Origin: Fennellomyces sp. T-0311
Taxonomy: Eukaryota > Mucoromycota > Mucoromycetes > Mucorales > Lichtheimiaceae
Assembly: GCA_025266875.1 (NCBI GenBank)
Contig: JALLLT010000004.1
Span: 930,001-994,000, forward strand
Length of the DNA stretch: 64,000 nt
Reading direction: 5' to 3'
Under the pieces are notes generated by a model, which searched no databases, was not told the origin of the DNA, and worked only from the letters and a program-made list of their open reading frames with translations. Below, piece by piece: positions 11,701-23,738 of this stretch (positions are counted from its first letter, which is position 1; each line of letters opens with the position of its first letter). The position numbers and the translations under genes were made by a program.

Positions 11701-11907
11701 GTTATTGAGAATGTTCGTCAAAACAGTGTTGGTGCTGCGTATGGTAACGCTCTTCACGGATCCAGGAGATACGTAACCGAAGTAGAGAATATAGAGGGTT
11801 TTGCTGGTTTGATAGAATCATCACTTTATCCCGGTAATTACTACTATATCTACCCAGGTATGGACCTCGACAATATGAAACTAGGTGATAGTCATGAGTC
11901 ATTGTAA
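8708..11907 (+). CDS. CACTA transposase, tnp2 family, 3' part disrupted
   Basis: The ATG at 8708 opens a protein starting MTLCGICHRN with a Cys/His cluster ending KHRKFC, a common N-terminal zinc-binding start in this family. In-phase exons are 8708-9813, 9870-10242, 10295-10544, 10604-10841, 10893-11044 and 11110 onward. Family signatures follow in order: ALYVDGFSPFK, LNLPEEQRYK, VIPGPSKPEDI, LLLASGDIPGV, GCRSCRIG, DFGIRSGNPF and GMDELHLIGQ, all characteristic of tnp2. From about 11,230 the frame shifts near RRNI. Coding-like text continues in another frame to a TAG near 11,318, then in further frames to 11,907. A 65-nt intron with a weak GTGACG donor could explain the first break, but not the later ones. 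It would catalyse excision and insertion at the element ends. Confidence 0.85.
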
Positions 11908-12102
11908 AATGGTAGTATAAATAAGTTGTTACGTATCATTTTTATTTTCCATCATTAAAGATTACTTTATCCGGCTTATTTGTATGTAACTCGATTGAAC
12001 ACGATCGAACCAAGAATGAACAAGTTTGATCACCCACATTTTTAAATGAAATAAAATAACAAGATTAGATAAGTTTGAACAATCTTGTTGAGTAATTTTG
12101 AA

Positions 12103-12149
12103 GTTTTAACAAGATCCAACAAGATTAAACAAGTTTCTTTCCCATAGTG
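12103..12149 (-). repeat. Right terminal inverted repeat of CACTA element
   Basis: Read inward it begins CACTATGGGAAA. Subterminal relatives of GAACAAG extend back to about 11,990. Confidence 0.85.
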
Positions 12150-12626
12150 TGGATGGTTTAATACGGCACTTGTTTTTATTGCTAAGCTTTACATAATGTG
12201 TATACCCTCTCCCATTGAAAAGTGATCCATTTAATATTTCAGTTGGGCATCATTGGATAAGTACATATTTCATCTCTTCCACTCGAAAATTGGCCAACCT
12301 AGATTACGCGTAGTGGCAGTTATTGTAGTTAATATGAGTGCTTTGTTCGACGATATTCTGATGGGCACAATGATGAGCGCATCCATGATAACCAAACCGT
12401 TGACTTACCAATTGCGTAGCTATAACAGGAATTAGCATGAGTTTACAATTAAGTACCTCTGCAGTAACTGGGTTGCAAAACGTGATGGCCTAGAACTTCT
12501 GAACACATAGATTCCCAATTCTGTTAGATTGGTTGCACGGCTGGACGAACGTAGATCACAATTCGCTCTTTCAATCGGTAGCGTGGTTAACGTTCCTGGG
12601 GAACTCTTTTTTATTTTCTTTTTTGT
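12150..12626. other. Intergenic, right flank of CACTA element
   Basis: No supported gene. It carries the upstream region of the coiled-coil gene starting at 12,627, including T-rich stretches just before the ATG. Confidence 0.5.
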
Positions 12627-13561
12627 ATGAATGACGCCGACCTCATGTCGCAAGTTCCTCGTGAAGAGCTCCTGGAAGCTGGGCGAAAAAAGGTACGACG
12701 AACAACTTTTTCGTGACCAGCCAAAAAAAAAGAAAAGCTTATAGAACATATTCTAGCTCAAAGACTACCAACAACGACGAAGGAGTATGAATACGATGCC
12801 GTCGTCGTCTGCGTCAACCTCATTAGCAAGTAAACGAATGTCAGCATCATCTTTGCGATGGCGAAACAACAAACCTCCTTCAATTCGCTCCGACGATCCT
12901 GGAATGCCGACACCTGCCAATTCAACTGTAGCTTCGCCCACGTCTTTAAACGAAGAGTAAGCGAAAGCTGTCATGTGGCTGCAAAGGAGAGGTGGGCTGA
13001 CCACATACATATTTGTTAGGGGATACCCATCACCACCCGAGGTCATGAAACGATCTCCTCCTATACCAGTATGTTGCTTTATATATAAATGACCCGAGAC
13101 ATATATTCTGATCAGGCCTTTTGTACAACCTTAATATCTAGGTTCCTACAGCATCAACACCCCTTCCGCCTCGACAATCTCGACATGAACGAACCAAAAG
13201 CAGTCTGATTGACTACGCCGCTCAATTTCCAAGCACCATGGCCTATGCCAATTCGTCTCGTATACCAATCCAATCCACGACACAAAATTTGGATGAGGCG
13301 TTGATATGGATCCAGCAGAATAATCGATTGCTTAAAGAGAACCAGCGGCTAAAGGAAGAGCTGGCCATCGTTCGCCGAGAAAAGGATCAGCTTGAAGAGA
13401 CGTTACGTGACAGAGAGAAGGAGCTACAGGCATTGCGACCAGATATACAACCACGGAAAGCATTAGAAGAAGAACGCTACGGCAGGTCCGAAGCAAAGAG
13501 CGAAAGACGCAGTTTTAGCTCATACAGGAAGGATGGTTTTTTGAGTTCACGATTACTCTAA
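12627..13561 (+). CDS. Coiled-coil protein with golgin-like N-terminus (244 aa)
   Basis: Exons 12627-12692, 12757-12956, 13020-13068 and 13142-13561 join in phase and give 244 residues. The start reads MNDADLMSQ and runs into REELLEAGRKKLKDYQQRR across the first splice. A similar LL-x-AGRKKL-x-x-F/Y-Q start occurs in several fungal golgin or spindle-pole coiled-coil proteins. Residues about 30-130 are Ser/Pro-rich and probably disordered. From about 143 a strong coiled coil follows (LIWIQQNNRLLKENQRL, then a Glu/Lys/Arg heptad region), ending in a basic, Ser-rich tail. There is no GRIP domain and the protein is short, so I name no orthologue. A scaffold or tether role at the Golgi or microtubule-organising centre is inference. 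Confidence 0.75.
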
Positions 13562-14840
13562 ATTCAGTCTTTAGCAAGAGGTTGTATTATATATCCAGCA
13601 TTATAAATGGCATCTTATAACATTACCAGAAGCGTTTTGGTTCAAGGCTTTTTGACTTTGAAGAAGTTTAAATATTAGTTAAGGTTCCACAATGCTTCTT
13701 TTTGGTAACTGGGTGGATCATGCAACACTTAACCCTGTTGCCTTTCTGACAGCCCAAAAAAATTCTTATTTTTTTTATGTTACTGGTATTACATAGAAAC
13801 TAGATTATTGTGGCGATCTTACGAGCTGCATGGTTCCACGAAGTTGGTGATACGCTCATCAGCCTCATTGTTGGGAAAAATAGGGAACGCCAAAATCTCC
13901 ACAGTAACCTCCTAAATTTGTATATATTTTGACAAACCCAGTAGTTATGCGTGCCGGACGATCAAGATGACCACATGATTCTTCTATTTATCTCATCGTC
14001 ACCGAGAATCTGAGTTTTTCCTTTACATACGAAGGAGGTTTGTACGTATGATCATCGCTATTTTTGGAGAGGGAATATATAAGCAGATATACATGTTAAC
14101 ACATAGTGGTAAACGCTTGGCACAAACAAAGAAATCTGTGCATAGTATGTACTATAAAATGGTGTACCTCCTCGTGCATGAATGTTTGTGGCAATAATTT
14201 CGTTTTGCACACATTTTCCAGCTCATTTATACGATATAGATGCGAGATTTTAGGCCATCTCAGCAGAAAAAGATTTATCTCTTTAGACCACTGACAGTTT
14301 GTGGATCATGATCCCCTTTTTATATGTATGACAGTAACAAAGTGAATGAGAAAACAGTAAGGAGATTGTCACGGTGATTTGATTACTTGGAACGAGGTGG
14401 CCTAGTCTGTGCAGTAAGTAGGCTTATAGTACTAGCATGGTGCTTGGCAATATAAATTTCAAGCTACATAAAATAAACACGTAGATTTCACTGGGGAGCA
14501 GGAGCCCGCATTTCGCACTTCAACGTGTTTGAGAAGGTCACACATTTTCCCACCAAGTAACAAATATGGTTTGAAGTGTATACGGTTTGGATGGGGTAAT
14601 CATGAGCGATCATTGTTTGTGAAGAGCATCAGTGCATACGTATTGCTTTGGCGAAATCCCCCTTTTTTTGCGGCAGGTGCATACTGAATGATGTGTAACT
14701 CGATATAATGCCAAAGATGAAGCTAATGCACGTTCCAGAGAGTAAAGAAGCAGACATTATATAACAACTTTATTAAGAAAATACCAAACAATGCATGTAT
14801 ATACGGGTAGGGTTGTGTAACAGAAACGGATAAAGAAGTA
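13562..14840. other. Intergenic, no supported gene
   Basis: About 1.3 kb between convergent genes. Short frames only, with no exon chain, RNA gene or repeat recognised. Confidence 0.5.
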
Positions 14841-15491
14841 TCAGTATTGTCGAAAGTGATGATTTGCGGCGGTGTTGCTGTCGTCGTCGTGATTGTTAAC
14901 TACAAACAGCTGATCACTCTGCGGTCGGTGATCCATGGATCCACGAAAGCCGACCCATTGCACCGACGCAACCGATTTTCGGCCGAGCGAAGCAAAGGCT
15001 GCCGACGTCCAGGTACCAGCCAAGTTCTTTTTCTTTTTCCGTATAGAGTGTTTTGCGTCTTGCTCTAGAGTAATGCTTTTTTCGTTCGAAGATGATGGCG
15101 GGACGGGAGGTGGCTGGCCAAAGAATAGTGCAGACAGGCGGTTACGCTTTGCGTCTGGGTCAGACGTAGACGATACGTTTTCGACATGTATGGATGATGG
15201 TACTTCGTCGGTCCTGCCGGCGACAATGGGTTGTTGGCTGGTGTTCGATAAGGGGCTGTCGCACTGCTGTTGTCCCTTATCAGTGATTGTCCTGCGTCGA
15301 CGGCGTCTTCTCGCCTTGACGCAATAGATCACTACGACCGAGACGATGACTGTCACAAGGATGGCGACGACAGCAACCACGGAGATCCAGAACGGCTGTG
15401 ATTGACCTTGGCCAGTCTCGCCTCGTGGCACCAATGGTGCGGCATTGGCAATAGGCGCCAGTAGCAACAGTACAAGTGCAATGTAGACCAT
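14841..15491 (-). CDS. Single-pass membrane protein with signal peptide (216 aa)
   Basis: Intronless frame from ATG 15491. Residues 1-17 form a hydrophobic signal peptide (MVYIALVLLLLAPIANA). About 17 polar residues follow, then a membrane helix at about 34-58 (Trp-Ile-Ser-Val then Val/Ile-rich) and a stop-transfer run of Arg. The remaining 150 residues should be cytoplasmic: Ser/Pro-rich, with PPPVPPSSS, a basic KKKKN patch and an Asp/His/Asn tail. This layout, a short outside segment plus a long disordered inside tail, fits a type I membrane protein such as a cell-wall or cortical sensor or adaptor. The outside part is too short for a typical WSC or Mid2 sensor. I recognise no orthologue. 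Confidence 0.7.
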   Translation of the reverse strand: MVYIALVLLLLAPIANAAPLVPRGETGQGQSQPFWISVVAVVAILVTVIVSVVVIYCVKARRRRRRRTITDKGQQQCDSPLSNTSQQPIVAGRTDEVPSSIHVENVSSTSDPDAKRNRLSALFFGQPPPVPPSSSNEKSITLEQDAKHSIRKKKKNLAGTWTSAAFASLGRKSVASVQWVGFRGSMDHRPQSDQLFVVNNHDDDSNTAANHHFRQY

Positions 15492-15928
15492 GCTGCATTC
15501 AATAAGCCATCACATCATCATGCTTTAAAGTTGGAATATTTTTAGACATACGTGCCAGTAGTTTATGTAGGTTTATCAAAGGAAAGGAAAAGAAAAAGAA
15601 AAGGGCAAAGCTGCTTCACTTTATAATATACCACGACCCCCCTTCTGCGATCAGCTTGTGTTGCACCCCCTTGACCCATCATTAGACTGTTTGCCAAATC
15701 CGCAAACGGTGACACAAACCAACCACGCATGTTGAACATCCCACAGCCCCTTTCCCTTTCATTTCTGCCTGTCGCTCAAAAATAACCTTACCTGCCGAGC
15801 GTGTCCAGTTGTCAATCCACAGAGATTGTGATTTGCGAGCAAAAATTATGTATAATTGCCCGGCGGGTTCGTTCTCATCTCACCCTTTGTCGAGGCTTAT
15901 TTTTTTATTCTTCAGTGTATCAACACAC
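15492..15928. other. Shared upstream/downstream interval
   Basis: Holds the promoter of the membrane-protein gene (minus) and the 3' flank of eL22 (minus). C/T-rich tracts are present. No further gene. Confidence 0.5.
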
Positions 15929-16356
15929 TTATTCTTCGTCCTCAGCTTCTTCATCGTTGGCAATGTTGAAGTAACGGAGCTCAAAGGTCTGCTTGTCAGT
16001 GGCAATGACGCGCAACCAGTCACGGATCTGGTTCTTCTTGAGGAACTTCTTGGTGAGGTACTTCAAGTAGCGCTTGGAGAAAGCAATGTTGGCGACAACG
16101 GTGATCTTGTTGTCGGCACCACGGGTGATCACAACAGACTCACCCAAGTTGTTGGTGCGGCCCTCAACCTTGATGCGGTCATGGAGGAACTTTTCCTAAT
16201 CAAACCAAAAACAGATCAGAAAACTGCTAAATGTCTACACATGGGTGGTGAACTTACGAAAGCGGCAGCATCAAAGATCTTGTCGTTGGCGGGAGCCGAG
16301 CAATCAATGACGAACTTGGACTTCTTGACGCTGGTGGACTTCTTGACGGGGGCCAT
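15929..16356 (-). CDS. RPL22: 60S ribosomal protein eL22
   Basis: Exon 1 is 16356-16258 (33 codons, MAPVKKST...), then a 62-nt intron, then exon 2 at 16195-15929. The product has 121 residues, normal for eL22. Family features include [64 protein letters not shown] and [17 protein letters not shown]. It is a structural component of the cytosolic large ribosomal subunit. An intron after about 30 codons is usual for fungal ribosomal protein genes. Upstream, the gene strand has a pyrimidine run (repeated CT followed by T) 15-35 nt before the ATG, which resembles the promoter/5'-leader tracts of ribosomal protein genes. Confidence 0.95.
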
Positions 16357-19300
16357 TTCGAAAGTATAAAAATGCCAAAAAAGAGAGAGAGAGAACCTGG
16401 TTATCGACGCGACGAATTTTGGGCTTGGTAAAAAAATTTTGTTGCCATGACTGCTCGTTGTTAGCCAATAAAATGGCTGTTGCCCAGATCGATCTTGAGT
16501 GCATCACCCATACAGAGTAAAAATGCTTTTCTTTAATGAACACGGACTATGTTGTAGTGGCAATTGCATGGTATACTTCCAATGAAAACAGATCATGTGC
16601 TTCATTTGAATACAGCAAATATTTGTTATCACGTATATTAGCTAGTATTGTATGTACTGCCGACCCCAACTCAGCGATGCATGGATATCTCCAAGGCAAC
16701 ACCAGGTAATCGAATTTTAATACTTACAATTATTGTGGTTAAAATAAGCGTAAATATGAATTAGCATTTGAAGCTTACACCTACAGGTTCCGACACAGCA
16801 CAGCACGTATATAATCGAACTAGCTACCTGTGCTCGCTTTATGCACAACATATTATAAATGCCTTGGCTTAATTAAAGTGCTTCAACCGGCAGTTTGATG
16901 CATATTATGGTGTCACCATACCCGCCTCCATATTACGTTTTTGCATGACTAAAGCTTTTTTCGCTTCTGTACGGCTGTATAGTACTGTGTAAAAGAACGA
17001 CGGTGTTAATACATCTTTTGTTTGTCTAAAAACTGCACTTACATATTAGGAGAGTCCAATCACCATGGTTGAGCCGGCAAACATGGTCGAAAGCACCTGA
17101 TGCATTCCCTTGTTAGCTCAAAATAAGGAACATGTAGTGTCGATATCTTCATTTTGGACCAACTTTGTGTGAATCGTCGGAAACTATTTTGCTGATAAAT
17201 TACGTTTGTCTACCTAGATACATTTTTAGGTTGCTATAATTGGCTTAAAAAACACCGTGCTTCGCTTTGGGGCTTAAAGTTGGCTGTTATGTGAGTAAGC
17301 TCGTCTGATTTGACTTTCTATGTTGCCACCAAAGTCTTCTGTCTGTCTCACCCCTTTGTACGACGTTTTGAACAGATCTTACGTATCTTTCAGCCTATTT
17401 TTTTCATCATAATATATATCTTGCTTAACGTCTTCATTATTACGAAATTATACAGGTTTGTCACACCAGTAATAGTGCTTTAGCAATGTCCTTTAGTATA
17501 AATACGTACCTCAGCAATAACAATTGAAATAAACCAGAAAGAGCTCGCACCACAATGCAAACAATCTGATCCTACCCTTTGCTTTAAAGCCAACTAACTT
17601 TATCTACCGTAATGGGTTAACTCACCCTTCCCTTTCTATTAGTTTAATTTGTATCGTACGCCCTGATTCATACAGATATTTACCTACAGCAGCAAAATTT
17701 TTTTAGCAACAACATAAAGTGAATCCGATCACTGGATGACCCGCACATGCATTTATAGTATATTCCACTGCTTCTAACAAAACATTTCACCGAACTGGTG
17801 ATTGACCTGGTTGCAAACTCTCTAGGTGTCTTTCTTTGCAATTTGTTCCAATATTAACTTGGACATCAAATACCCAGCTATACTTCAGGATCTTACTTGG
17901 TAATATTCTAAAAGAATTCGTTTGTTTTACTAGTATCGACCAATGTTGCCGGAATCCTTTCGCTGTAATTTGAATTGAAACATAAATGTGTGTATTATGG
18001 AGGACTACTCGCGTGTTGACTAATAAGACATGTAGTGCCAGCGGCGTAAAAAAACGCTGCATTGTACTTGCTACCATTACCATTATTGAAGAAATTGTAT
18101 ACAGTATACGCGTACCTATGTACAAGAATAACTTTAGCTTGCAAAGTTTCATGCATAGTGGCATAGTTTTAACTGTATTACATCAAACGTAGCTGGCCCA
18201 TCGGTACTTAATAGACTCCAAATCTCATATACGACTGGTTTTGCTTTAATTTCTACACACCAGACAGACACGCATCACTAAATGCATACGTAAACCCGGA
18301 TTTTTAACTATTTTCTCGACCGTTCTAAATAGTGATAACTGAAATAAACGTTCTCTGCCAAAAACAATTTGAGGATCGTGGTGATGTGTTGACAGGGATA
18401 GCATTTATTTGTTCCAAATATTTTCTTAATTGGCTTCTTTTGCGTTTCGATTTTCACACGGTTCTGAAAATTAAAATCATTGTTTTGTTGACGAAACAAC
18501 AACCGAAATGAAAAGTATACTACCAAAAATATATTACCAAATCTATAAAATATTATGAAACATACAACGTTTCAGGATAATATTACACGAAAAGATCATT
18601 TTTTGCTTTCGAAAAGCTCTGCAAACTTGCGACGTAAAGGAACATCTCGGCATGTTTAGTACGCGTTTCGAGATGCTTTGTTTCTCACCATCAATAGCTA
18701 CGAGATGGAAAAAAAGTGGCGAACTTGGTATCGTCTCATTTAATTTTACTATGTTTGGTCCAGAACCGATTGAATTATGGACACTTTCGTCACAAACAAA
18801 CATTGTCATTTTAGGCTACATGTTTGCGACACATGTCAATGATGTTATTAGTTGTTCATACATCGTCATTGCTTCAATGAAGATCCACATCTTCGAAAAT
18901 GCGATTTGTCTTTATAGGCTACATGGTTCTGGATTAGCTCATTGCGGATGGGACTTTTACAGACAAACTACGAATTGAACGGCTTCTTACACTATCAATA
19001 TTGCCTGTTCATTCACTAATTAGGACCACCTAGGTACCTTTGTGAAGCATACGTACATTCAAATTGTTGGTTACTCTCATCACTATTGATTCATATGTAC
19101 ATTAGACACACACATATATAGCAACGAGTATATTGCTTATTGCAAAGTTTTTTTTTGTTTCGTTTCGAAAAAGGACATATGTAAAAGTCACCCAGGTCTA
19201 AATATGGACTAGATCGTACTGCATATATATCTTCACCAAAAGCATCATTATGATGCTATTACTGTATGCGCGCCGTAGGTATCAAATCCGACACAGCGGT

Positions 19301-21809
19301 TGCTTCTTCGAAGCAATGTCAGTCATTAATGATGTAGTACATTGTACTTATTCCAGGGGTCCAACGTTATGGTAAATGCTATAATACAAACCGGAGCAAG
19401 GCAGGCGAACTCCATCTCGTGTGAAATGTAATCGATGAACCTTGTATGACAACAGAAATAGTTAGTAGGTCCACTTATTGCAAAAAAGCTTCCTTAGTGA
19501 ATATCCGTTTCCGAGTGGTAACACATAGCCTTTTAATCGCTTTGACAAGACTTTTTTTCTTTTACATACTTGTAAGCAACCATATACGCAACACGGCTAA
19601 GTTTTTACGTAGAATTTTTGTTTCATTTGAACGATGGTATTATCCTTCTAATTAATGATTTTTCAATGTATGGCTAGATCCATTCTTTTAGTACGTCATA
19701 TCGGGACAAATAAACGGGAAATGACACCCACATACATACCTGGAGCAATGGCTAAATCGAATCACAAGGGTTTGGTTCCGGATCGATTAATGACATCCAA
19801 GGCGTAACAACTGCAAATTTCTGTAGTGGGATACCCGAGAAATTGTCCAAACCGGAAACATACTTCATGTGCTTAAGATTGGAGAACGGTAGCCGAGATG
19901 AAATTACCAATTGGTCAGAATGAGAACCAAACATGCTGATACCATCATACGCAGCATGAATTTTGCAGTTACACCGTTTACAGTCTAGACCAGGTATGTA
20001 TATATTTACGCTGTATCCATGATTAATCATCATAATGATGCTCAAATTACGTTTAAATGAATACATTTCGCAATAATTCGATGACACATTAGTGAGCATA
20101 TTGTTACGTACATAAGAAACCTTGGTACTGGACCGGTGCAAACCGACGAACATCACGTAGTTAGTCAACTGATTCTAGATTTACAATGTTTTCTGTTTCA
20201 GTATTAATAGTAACCAATTGTGAATTTAATAGCGCATTATCATGTACTAAATAAAAGCTAGTGATACTATCGTGATGCTTGAGTTTACCCAGAAACTTAC
20301 TGCGTGAAGCAATATCATTATCTCGGTCCCTGCATTATGTCGTCAGAAAAAAAGAACAGATTAAGGTTGTGTTCGATGACAGCCGTTAAGGTTTTCTATG
20401 TATCCGCAGGTTGACCAGAAAAATAATAAATCAGCGTGATTTTTTAAATGACCATGGTGTACGTATATAGAAGAACACTCCCAAAACGAGCATGAACTTT
20501 CGAGAAAAAAAAAGAATTGTTTCTTGGCAGGCTGACAAGAAATTAACGGTTATTTTCGCCAAGACTATATATGAGGGAGCTTCACATTAGACAGATAGGG
20601 ATTTTATCTGTGATATGGAGGGCTCCCTATCAAAGGGGATGAGTGCCTGTTACAGATTAAATGGGTCATAAAAATTAAAAGGCTTTTCAAGTGGTACAAA
20701 CTGCATTCGTAAAGTTCATACCGGGACCTTTCCCGTTGTCATCCAGAGAACGATGGAAAAAGGAGAAAGAATAGAAAATTTTAAGGTTTTTTCGCTATTG
20801 GTAAATGGCTGCTCACATCAAGTATTACACCTCAACCATAGTGTACTAAATATGGAAGTCCACTGGAGGGTAGTCGGTCTCGGTTACGTCCCTCCGAATG
20901 GCTCCTTGGGCATCAGGCGCGCTTGCAGTTGGCAAATGAAGGGGTTGTCAGACATGTTTTCTAGATGATAGTGTCTGTGTGAGAACAAGTAGTGACGTAT
21001 TTGCATCAACAAAGCTGTGTAACTCCAAACAGGAGATCATTGTAAAGTGGGCGGTGCGAGATCTATATATTTTAAGTTTTTCTTATTGTATAGTCGGAAG
21101 GAATGACTTGTCATGTACACAAGGGCTGTGGGCGTATCTCTCTCTTTTAAGCATATACTGCGGAAGGATGATGCATATTCCGCATAGCGATTCCCAAAAA
21201 TGCGTCATTGTTCAAAAGCTTATTTGGGCTTACAGCATTGGAGCATTACAAGGCCACCCTATGACGATCAGGCCGCCGAGTCATGCGGATATGTTGGCAG
21301 CCAAATACCGGGCAGCGTAGTACTATGAGCGAATGGACTCCGCTGCAGGGTTTTATTACTGTGGTGTTACGACATCCGGCGTGAGTATCATGAAGCGGAG
21401 CTGGAGGAGAAAAAAAGTAACGGGCTGAAATGCGTTGCGCACAGGTGCCAGCAAACGAATGATAAAAACAGGAAGGACCACGCGACCAGGTGCAGACAGC
21501 GGATGGTTACACTGTAACTGATGGGCGAGCGGATCCAGTCATGGGGTACGATTCGAATTCGTCCTGACTGACGGGACGCGAGGAAAAAAGGGCCAGGTTA
21601 AGCATGACGCTTTCCCAATAAAACAGGTAGGCTGTCGACACATGGGGACACGACTGGACATGGCTTTACTGAAGTCTATTTTTCGGGTACGGAGGAACGG
21701 GCCAAAGCCACTACTTTACAATAAAAAAGAAACAGCCGAAACCATTTAGGGCTCGTTTCTTTCTGTTTCTTTTACTTTTTCTCCTTCCACTTTCTCCTCC
21801 GCCCACCCA
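16357..21809. other. 5.4-kb gene-poor, AT-rich region with faint relics
   Basis: No gene can be supported. Two stretches look faintly coding and may be relics. One is 18,543-18,830 (minus), with VCDESVHNSIGSGPNIVKLN, LVAIDGEKQSISKRVL and FTSQVCRAFRKQK. The other is 19,752-20,168 (minus), with LPFSNLKHMKYVSGLDNFSG, perhaps LRR-derived. Both lack clean starts, and the first is followed upstream by stops in every frame. The last 400 bp is more GC-rich and leads into the endopolyphosphatase gene. Confidence 0.5.
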
Positions 21810-23466
21810 ATGCTTGCAACGTCCCATTTCTTCGTCGTAGGCGCCATCCTCGTCGCCGCCGTGTGGTACCTCGTGTACACGCTGGCGGACTTCTCCGGAT
21901 GCAGTTCAGCCACCGTCCAGCAGATGCAAGCTTGGCAAGGATGTCTCCGGTTCAAGTCGCCGTCGTCACCCGTTGAAGAGACCCAGCCTGTGCAGCCACG
22001 CAAACGCCATGGCTACTTTCTACAGATCACCGATATGCACGTAAGCCATCTCGATTACTGCCTGCGTGGGTGAAAACTGACGACATCATCCAGGTCGATT
22101 TGGATTATGCAGAAGGAACAACACCCAAATCGGCATGTCACCGGCAGCGAGACGAAACACTCCAGACTACGCTCAAGAAACATTCGAGGGTAGGGCGACT
22201 AGGTGCCCCGGGCGAGCACTGCGACGCTCCTTTGGAATTAGCCAAACAGACGATCGATTGGGTGGCTCGTCATTGGAAAGATAAACTTGATTTTGTCATC
22301 TGGACAGGCGATAACTCCCGGTACGGCGTTCGATTTTCTGCATAGAAAACAAGACTCACTAGGTTTGTTTTAGTCACGATTGGGATAAGAAACAAGGCCG
22401 GCCGCGAACCCAGGTTCTGCATTTGAACCAGGTCGTCAGCAAGTTGATGGCTGAATCGCTGGAAGGTGTGCCCGTCATCCCTTCCCTGGGGAATAACGAT
22501 GTCTATCCCCACAACCGCATCGTGGCGGACGACTCCATCCTGCCGTTCTTCGAGAACATATGGCGCCCATGGATTCCAAAGGCCCAGCGCAAGACCTTCC
22601 TGCATGGAGGCTACTTTGAAACCGACGTCGGAAAAAAATTACGTGTCATCTCGCTCAACACAATGTACTTTATCAAGAAGAACAAGTCCGTCAAGAGCTG
22701 CGCCAAAGCCGGCCCGCAATCCGAACATATGCGCTGGTTCGAAGACGCTCTTCGCCGTGCCCACAAAGAAAACGTGCGCGTCTTTATCATCGGCCACGTG
22801 CCTCCCTCGCCCAACGACTACCGCAAAACCTGTTTCCGTGAGTACTTGCGCATCGCCTCGGCATACAACGACGTGATTTCCGGTCATTTCTTCGGTCATC
22901 TCAACATGGATCACTTTTTGCTGTACGACAACCAGCAATTTCTCAAGGCTGGTCTGCCGGCCTACGACGATGACGACGGCGAGTTCCATGTGATGCGCAA
23001 CATTGAACGCTATGTCGATTGGCTTCGTGGAATGTACGAATCGCTGGACTTGCCAAAGGATACGCAAGGAACGCCAGCGGTGGATGATTCGAATCTTGTG
23101 GCTATCCAGGTGTCGCCCTCTGTGCTACCAGTTTATTACCCAACTGTCCGCATTTATCGTTACACACAGCCGGATCTCGCTATGGACCCGGATGACACGC
23201 TGCTTGGCTACAGCCAGTATTATGCGAACATCACGCGCTGGGAGCACGAGCATCCCGACGAGCCCCTCGAATATCACCTCGAGTATTCTACAGAGAACGA
23301 CTACGATCTGCCCAACCTCTCGTCCCAGAACATCTTCAAGTTTGCAAAATACATGATCGAGGGCGAGAGCGACACCATGTGGAACGCATACACGCGAAAC
23401 ATGTTTGTCAGGACCCAAAACGAAACATTCCCCGGAGACGAGGACGACGACGACGGCGACTACTAA
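21810..23466 (+). CDS. PPN1: Vacuolar endopolyphosphatase
   Basis: Exons 21810-22040, 22094-22320 and 22374-23466 join in phase to give 516 residues. An N-terminal membrane anchor (about residues 5-26, FFVVGAILVAAVWYLVYTL) precedes a calcineurin-like metallophosphoesterase domain. Metal-binding blocks appear in order: QITDMH, WTGDNSRHDWD, SLGNNDVYPHN, IIGHVPPSP and SGHFFGHLNMDHF. These are the D-x-H, GD-x-x-R/HD, GNND and GH-x-H motifs of the family. The C terminus is very acidic. The enzyme cleaves long-chain inorganic polyphosphate in the vacuole lumen as a type II membrane protein. The fold, anchor and cysteine-bearing insertions match fungal Ppn1 rather than acid sphingomyelinases. Confidence 0.93.
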
Positions 23467-23738
23467 GTGATGACTCACTCTATATACCACTTGTTCATAT
23501 AATTGCATCCCATATAGCATTTCCCAGCATTTCCCAGCACCCACGCTTGTAATATAAATAATAGTTAATACAGTAAATGAGCATGACCATTTGTTTCAGT
23601 GATGAGTGAGGATGTGTATTTTGGGGTGTCTTTGTGAGTGTATGTGCCTAAAGGGGGGGGGATTAAGGGAGAAGGGGAGCTAGCGAAGGAAGAGAGAGGT
23701 GGATCAGAGGGGAATTACAAGCGGACAGTACATATAAA

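Larger units (their letters stand above)
7140..12149 (+). mobile_element. CACTA-type (CMC/EnSpm) DNA transposon, about 5.0 kb
   Basis: The left end starts CACTGTGGGAAAACC, and the right end read inward starts CACTATGGGAAAGAAAC. The two ends stay alignable for about 48 bp and both finish with GGATCTTGTTAAAAC. Subterminal copies of short words such as GAACAAGATT and GAACAAGTT follow on both sides, as expected for CACTA elements. Inside is a tnp2-type transposase on plus and an RG-repeat protein on minus, transcribed divergently. The target-site duplication is not clear: the left flank ends GGCC and the right flank begins TGG, so the duplication has decayed or the ends are off by a base or two. 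The damaged transposase 3' end suggests the copy is probably not autonomous now. Confidence 0.88.

Noticed and set aside
7135..12152. TGG as target duplication of the CACTA element
   Set aside because: TGG occurs at 7,135-7,137 and 12,150-12,152, but the left copy is 2 bp away from the repeat end, so it may be coincidence.
12432..13046. Minus-strand frames over the coiled-coil gene
   Set aside because: Plus-strand exons join in phase with good splice sites across the same bases, so the minus frames are shadows.
18652..18978. 108-aa plus-strand frame
   Set aside because: Its opposite strand shows more protein-like text and neither has a clean gene structure, so it was kept only as a note on a relic.
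22466..23544. Long overlapping frames on both strands within PPN1
   Set aside because: GC-rich coding sequence gives open shadows; only the PPN1 frame carries metallophosphoesterase motifs.
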